Source of the DNA: Streptomyces sp. HM190 | GTDB taxonomy: Bacteria; Actinomycetota; Actinomycetes; Streptomycetales; Streptomycetaceae | Length of the DNA stretch: 64,000 nucleotides | Direction of reading: 5' to 3' | Assembly (NCBI RefSeq): GCF_009857135.1 | Contig: NZ_CP047318.1 | Span: 310,001-374,000 of the forward strand | Made by a program: the position numbers and the translations under genes | Shown here: positions 61,514-64,000 of the stretch, one piece after another | Layout: the number at the start of each line of letters is the position of its first letter | Numbering within the stretch: position 1 is the stretch's first letter | Notes under the pieces: generated by a model | Seen by the model: the letters and a program-made list of their open reading frames with translations, nothing else | Database searches by the model: none | Told to the model about the DNA's origin: nothing

Positions 61514-63013
61514 TCAGGGTCGCGCGTAGCGATCCCTCAGTTCCCGCTTGAGGATCTTCCCGCTCGCGTTGCGCGGCAGCTCGTCCACGAAGAGCACCTT
61601 CTTCGGTGCCTTGAAGTGCGGGAGCTTCTCCCGTGCGTGGGCGAGGAGTTCGGCCTCCGTCACGTCGCCGCGGGGGACGACGACGGCGGTGACGGCCTCG
61701 ATCCAGTGGTCGTCGGGCAGCCCGACGACGGCGACCTCGGCGACCCGGTCATGGGTGTACAGGGCGTCCTCGACCTGCCGGGAGGCGATGAGGACGCCAC
61801 CGGAGTTGATGACGTCCTTGACGCGGTCGACGACGGTGAAGAACCCGTCGGCGTCGCGGACCGCGAGGTCGCCGGAGTGGAACCAGCCGTCGCGGAACGC
61901 GGCGGCGGTCTCCTCTGGCTTGTCCCAGTAGCCCTCGCACAGCTGCGGGGACCGGTAGACGATCTCACCGGGGGTGCCGTCGGGCACGTCCGCGCCCTTG
62001 TCGTCGACGACCCTGGCCTCGACGAACATGACGGGGCGCCCGCAGGAATCCATGCGGCCCTTGTGCTCGTAGGGGCCGAGGACCATGGCGAGGGGGCCGA
62101 TCTCGCTCTGGCCGAAGCAGTTGTGGAAGGCGAGCTTCGGCAGGCGCTCCTTGAGGCGCTCCAGCACGGGCACCGGCATGATCGACGCCCCGTAGTACGC
62201 CTTGCGGAGCCCGCCGAGGTCGCGGCTGTCGAAGTCGGGGCGGTTGGACAGCGCGATCCACACGGTGGGCGGGGCGAAGAGGCTGTCGGCGTCGCCCGAC
62301 TCGACGAGGTCGAGGATCCGGTCGCCGTCGGGCGCGTCGAGGATGGTGTTGGTGGCGCCGACGGCGAGGTACGGCACCAGGAAGACGTGCATCTGCGCCG
62401 AGTGGTACAGCGGCAGCGAGTGCACCGGCCGGTCACCGGCGGAGAGGTCGAGGGCGGTGATGGCGCTGAGGTACTCGTGGACCAGCGCGCGGTGCGTCAT
62501 CATCGCGCCCTTGGGCAGGGCCGTGGTGCCGGACGTGTAGAGGAGTTGTACGAGGTCCTCGGCCCTCGACTCCTCGCCGTCGTAGGGCTGGCTTGCGGCG
62601 AGCCGGGCGAGCAGCGAGTCGTCCGCGTCGCGCAGCGGGAGGGTGCGGGTCGCCTCGGGCAGGTTCCCGGCGAGGTGCGGGTCGGTGAGGACGAGGGTGC
62701 TGCCGGACTGGTCGAGGAGGTACGCCAGGTCGTCGCCGGTGAGGTGCTGGTTGACCGGGACGTGGACGAGTCCGGCGCGGGCGGAGGCCAGGAACGCGAT
62801 CAGATAGGCGTCCGAGTTGTGTCCGTAGGCGGCGACCCGGTCGCCCGGCCCCAGTCCGGTGTCGCGCAGAGCGCGTGCGGCGCGGGAGACGGCGTCGTCC
62901 AGTTCGGCGTACGTCCAGGAGCGGTCGCCGTAGCGGATCGCCACACGTGCCGGTGTCCGCCGGGCACTGCGCCGCAGCACCCCGTCGACCGTCACATCGC
63001 GTCCAGCCGTCAT
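61514..63013 (-). CDS. Acyl-CoA synthetase, AMP-forming
   Basis: A 499-residue ligase with the P-loop LYTSGTTALPKGAMMTHRAL, NCFGQSEIGPLAMVLGPYEH, the A8 motif SGDLAVRDADGFFTVVDRVK, and the C-terminal catalytic Lys in ELPRNASGKILKRELRDRYA. It lies 86 bp upstream of the hydrolase on the same strand and could be co-transcribed. Substrate unknown. ATG 63013. Confidence 0.9.
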   Translation of the reverse strand: MTAGRDVTVDGVLRRSARRTPARVAIRYGDRSWTYAELDDAVSRAARALRDTGLGPGDRVAAYGHNSDAYLIAFLASARAGLVHVPVNQHLTGDDLAYLLDQSGSTLVLTDPHLAGNLPEATRTLPLRDADDSLLARLAASQPYDGEESRAEDLVQLLYTSGTTALPKGAMMTHRALVHEYLSAITALDLSAGDRPVHSLPLYHSAQMHVFLVPYLAVGATNTILDAPDGDRILDLVESGDADSLFAPPTVWIALSNRPDFDSRDLGGLRKAYYGASIMPVPVLERLKERLPKLAFHNCFGQSEIGPLAMVLGPYEHKGRMDSCGRPVMFVEARVVDDKGADVPDGTPGEIVYRSPQLCEGYWDKPEETAAAFRDGWFHSGDLAVRDADGFFTVVDRVKDVINSGGVLIASRQVEDALYTHDRVAEVAVVGLPDDHWIEAVTAVVVPRGDVTEAELLAHAREKLPHFKAPKKVLFVDELPRNASGKILKRELRDRYARP

Positions 63014-63045
63014 GATCCGCCCCTTCGTCCACCGGTCCCGGCGTG

Positions 63046-63075
63046 ATCCTCGTCCGGCCCGTCGAGCCGGGTCAA
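63046..63075 (-). promoter_or_regulatory. Probable promoter of the acyl-CoA synthetase
   Basis: Minus strand: TTGACC (63075-63070), 18 bp, then GAGGAT (63051-63046); the expected start would be about 26 bases before ATG 63013. Confidence 0.4.
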
Positions 63076-63239
63076 GCGTGCCGCGCAGCTGACCGGAATC
63101 CGGCCCGTGTGGCGTGAACCGGCTCAACTCCGACGCCTGGTGCACGAGTCAACCAAGGTGAAGATCAACGCACACCTGGACTACGTACGAACGCACTGTC
63201 AGGCTCAACCGTTTCTTCACCATGATGTCGGGAGGCCCC

Positions 63240-64000
63240 ATGCGCACCCGTCTGAGACAGCTCCTCGTCTCGGCCGTCGCCCTGCTCACCGCCTCGTCCG
63301 CCTTACCCGCGGCCACCGCCGCCGACGGCGACCGCGGCGGGCACCGTCCCTCGCACGGCGGGCTGTCCGCCGTGATCCGCTACACCGAGTACGGCATTCC
63401 GCACATCCTCGCCGACGACTACGCCGACCTCGGCTTCGGCACCGGCTGGGCGCAGGCCGCCGACCAGGTGTGCGTGCTCGCCGACGGGTTCGTGACCGTG
63501 CGCGGCGAGCGGTCGCGCCACTTCGGGCCGGACAGCGCGCCCGACTTCTCGCTCTCCTCGGCCACGAAGAACCTCACGAGCGACCTGTACTTCCGGGGCC
63601 TGCGGGACACCGGCTCCGTACAGCGGCTGCTGGAGCGGCCCGCGCCGCTCGGCCCGAGCCGCGAGGTGAAGGAGCTCATGCGCGGCTGGGCGGCCGGGTA
63701 CAACGCCTGGCTGCGGAAGAACCGGATCACCGATCCCGCGTGCAGGGGAGCCTCCTGGGTGCGGCCGGTGAGCACGCTCGACGTGTTCTCCCGCACGTAC
63801 GCCCTGGCCGTCCTCGGCGGCGAGGGGCGGTTCGTGGACGCCATCGCCTCCGCCCGGCCGCCCGCCCCCGGAGCGGCTCCGAAGGCCGCGGAGCCGGACG
63901 CGGGGGCCGCCGCGCGGGCCGCGGGCGAGCTGTTCTCCGCAGCCGACGCCGACATGGGCTCCAACGCGGTCGCCTTCCGCGGCGACACCACCGCGAACGG
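63240..64000 (+). CDS. Penicillin acylase-family N-terminal nucleophile hydrolase (partial)
   Basis: Only 253 codons are inside the window; the gene runs off the right edge. Signal peptide to about residue 28 (LLVSAVALLTASSALPAATA), then the alpha-subunit typical of penicillin/acyl-homoserine-lactone acylases: VIRYTEYGIPHILADDYADL, GFGTGWAQAADQVCVLADGF, TYALAVLGGEGR and, at residues 240-242, the GSN whose Ser becomes the N-terminal nucleophile after self-cleavage. It likely cleaves acyl side chains from penicillins, cyclic lipopeptides or AHLs. Codon 22 is TTA (63303-63305), within the signal peptide. ATG 63240 follows GGGAGG by five bases. Confidence 0.88.
   Translation, partial: MRTRLRQLLVSAVALLTASSALPAATAADGDRGGHRPSHGGLSAVIRYTEYGIPHILADDYADLGFGTGWAQAADQVCVLADGFVTVRGERSRHFGPDSAPDFSLSSATKNLTSDLYFRGLRDTGSVQRLLERPAPLGPSREVKELMRGWAAGYNAWLRKNRITDPACRGASWVRPVSTLDVFSRTYALAVLGGEGRFVDAIASARPPAPGAAPKAAEPDAGAAARAAGELFSAADADMGSNAVAFRGDTTAN

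Overview
This 64 kb window is high-GC (about 72%) chromosomal DNA with GC-rich third codon positions, frequent GTG/TTG starts, SsgA-like and NsdA-like regulators, DUF397, CGNR and SPW-repeat proteins and rare TTA (bldA-type) codons. It is almost certainly from a Streptomyces chromosome. No rRNA, tRNA, CRISPR array, prophage or complete insertion sequence was seen. The content is largely accessory and regulatory: many short divergent regulator/target pairs, several with readable operators.

Layout: 1-5 kb: an ABC exporter cut by the left edge, preceded by an iron box; a YtcJ-like amidohydrolase; a divergent MFS exporter/MarR pair with palindromic operators; an RpiB-like isomerase. 5-9.2 kb: a leftward operon of an FHA-FHA-ABC transporter, an SH3-like linker protein and a Ser/Thr kinase, resembling mycobacterial Rv1747/PknF, with the transporter broken by an in-frame TGA just before Walker A. 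9.2-17 kb: small unknowns, aldo/keto reductase/LysR pair, DinB protein, adenosine deaminase, glyoxalase-fold protein and a 434-aa unknown. 17-20 kb: secreted PI-PLC-like protein and a GH19 chitinase with two DasR-type sites. 20-25 kb: acyl-CoA dehydrogenase, RibD/DHFR-like reductase, a decayed gene, and an MMPL exporter/MarR pair with a 25-bp palindrome. 25-30 kb: a light-response-like group (SDR/DUF2867, photolyase, MerR with B12-binding-type domain, ECF sigma).

30-45 kb: small membrane stress proteins, two phosphotransferases, several GNAT acetyltransferases, a cytidine-deaminase-fold protein next to a 107-bp MITE-like element, a secreted peptidase, a release-factor-like (baeRF) protein, an SsgA-like protein with a Crp-type site, a TTA-containing SpoIIE phosphatase and an NsdA-like regulator divergent from a TTA-containing phosphotransferase. 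45-54.6 kb: cell-wall amidase, GH95 alpha-L-fucosidase, CGNR regulator and a membrane protein/GtrA/GT2 group for lipid-linked sugars. 54.6-63 kb: a lipid or sterol-like catabolic block with overlapping genes (two thiolase-fold proteins lacking the catalytic Cys and His, a DUF35 protein, enoyl-CoA hydratase, two acyl-CoA ligases, a hydrolase). The right edge cuts a penicillin-acylase-family gene.

The strongest leads are the in-frame TGA of the FHA-ABC gene in an otherwise intact kinase operon, the MITE-like element whose CTAG end overlaps a stop codon, the Cys-less thiolase pair with DUF35, the well-formed operators (iron box, DasR, MarR, Crp, AACnnGTT), and five genes carrying a TTA codon.
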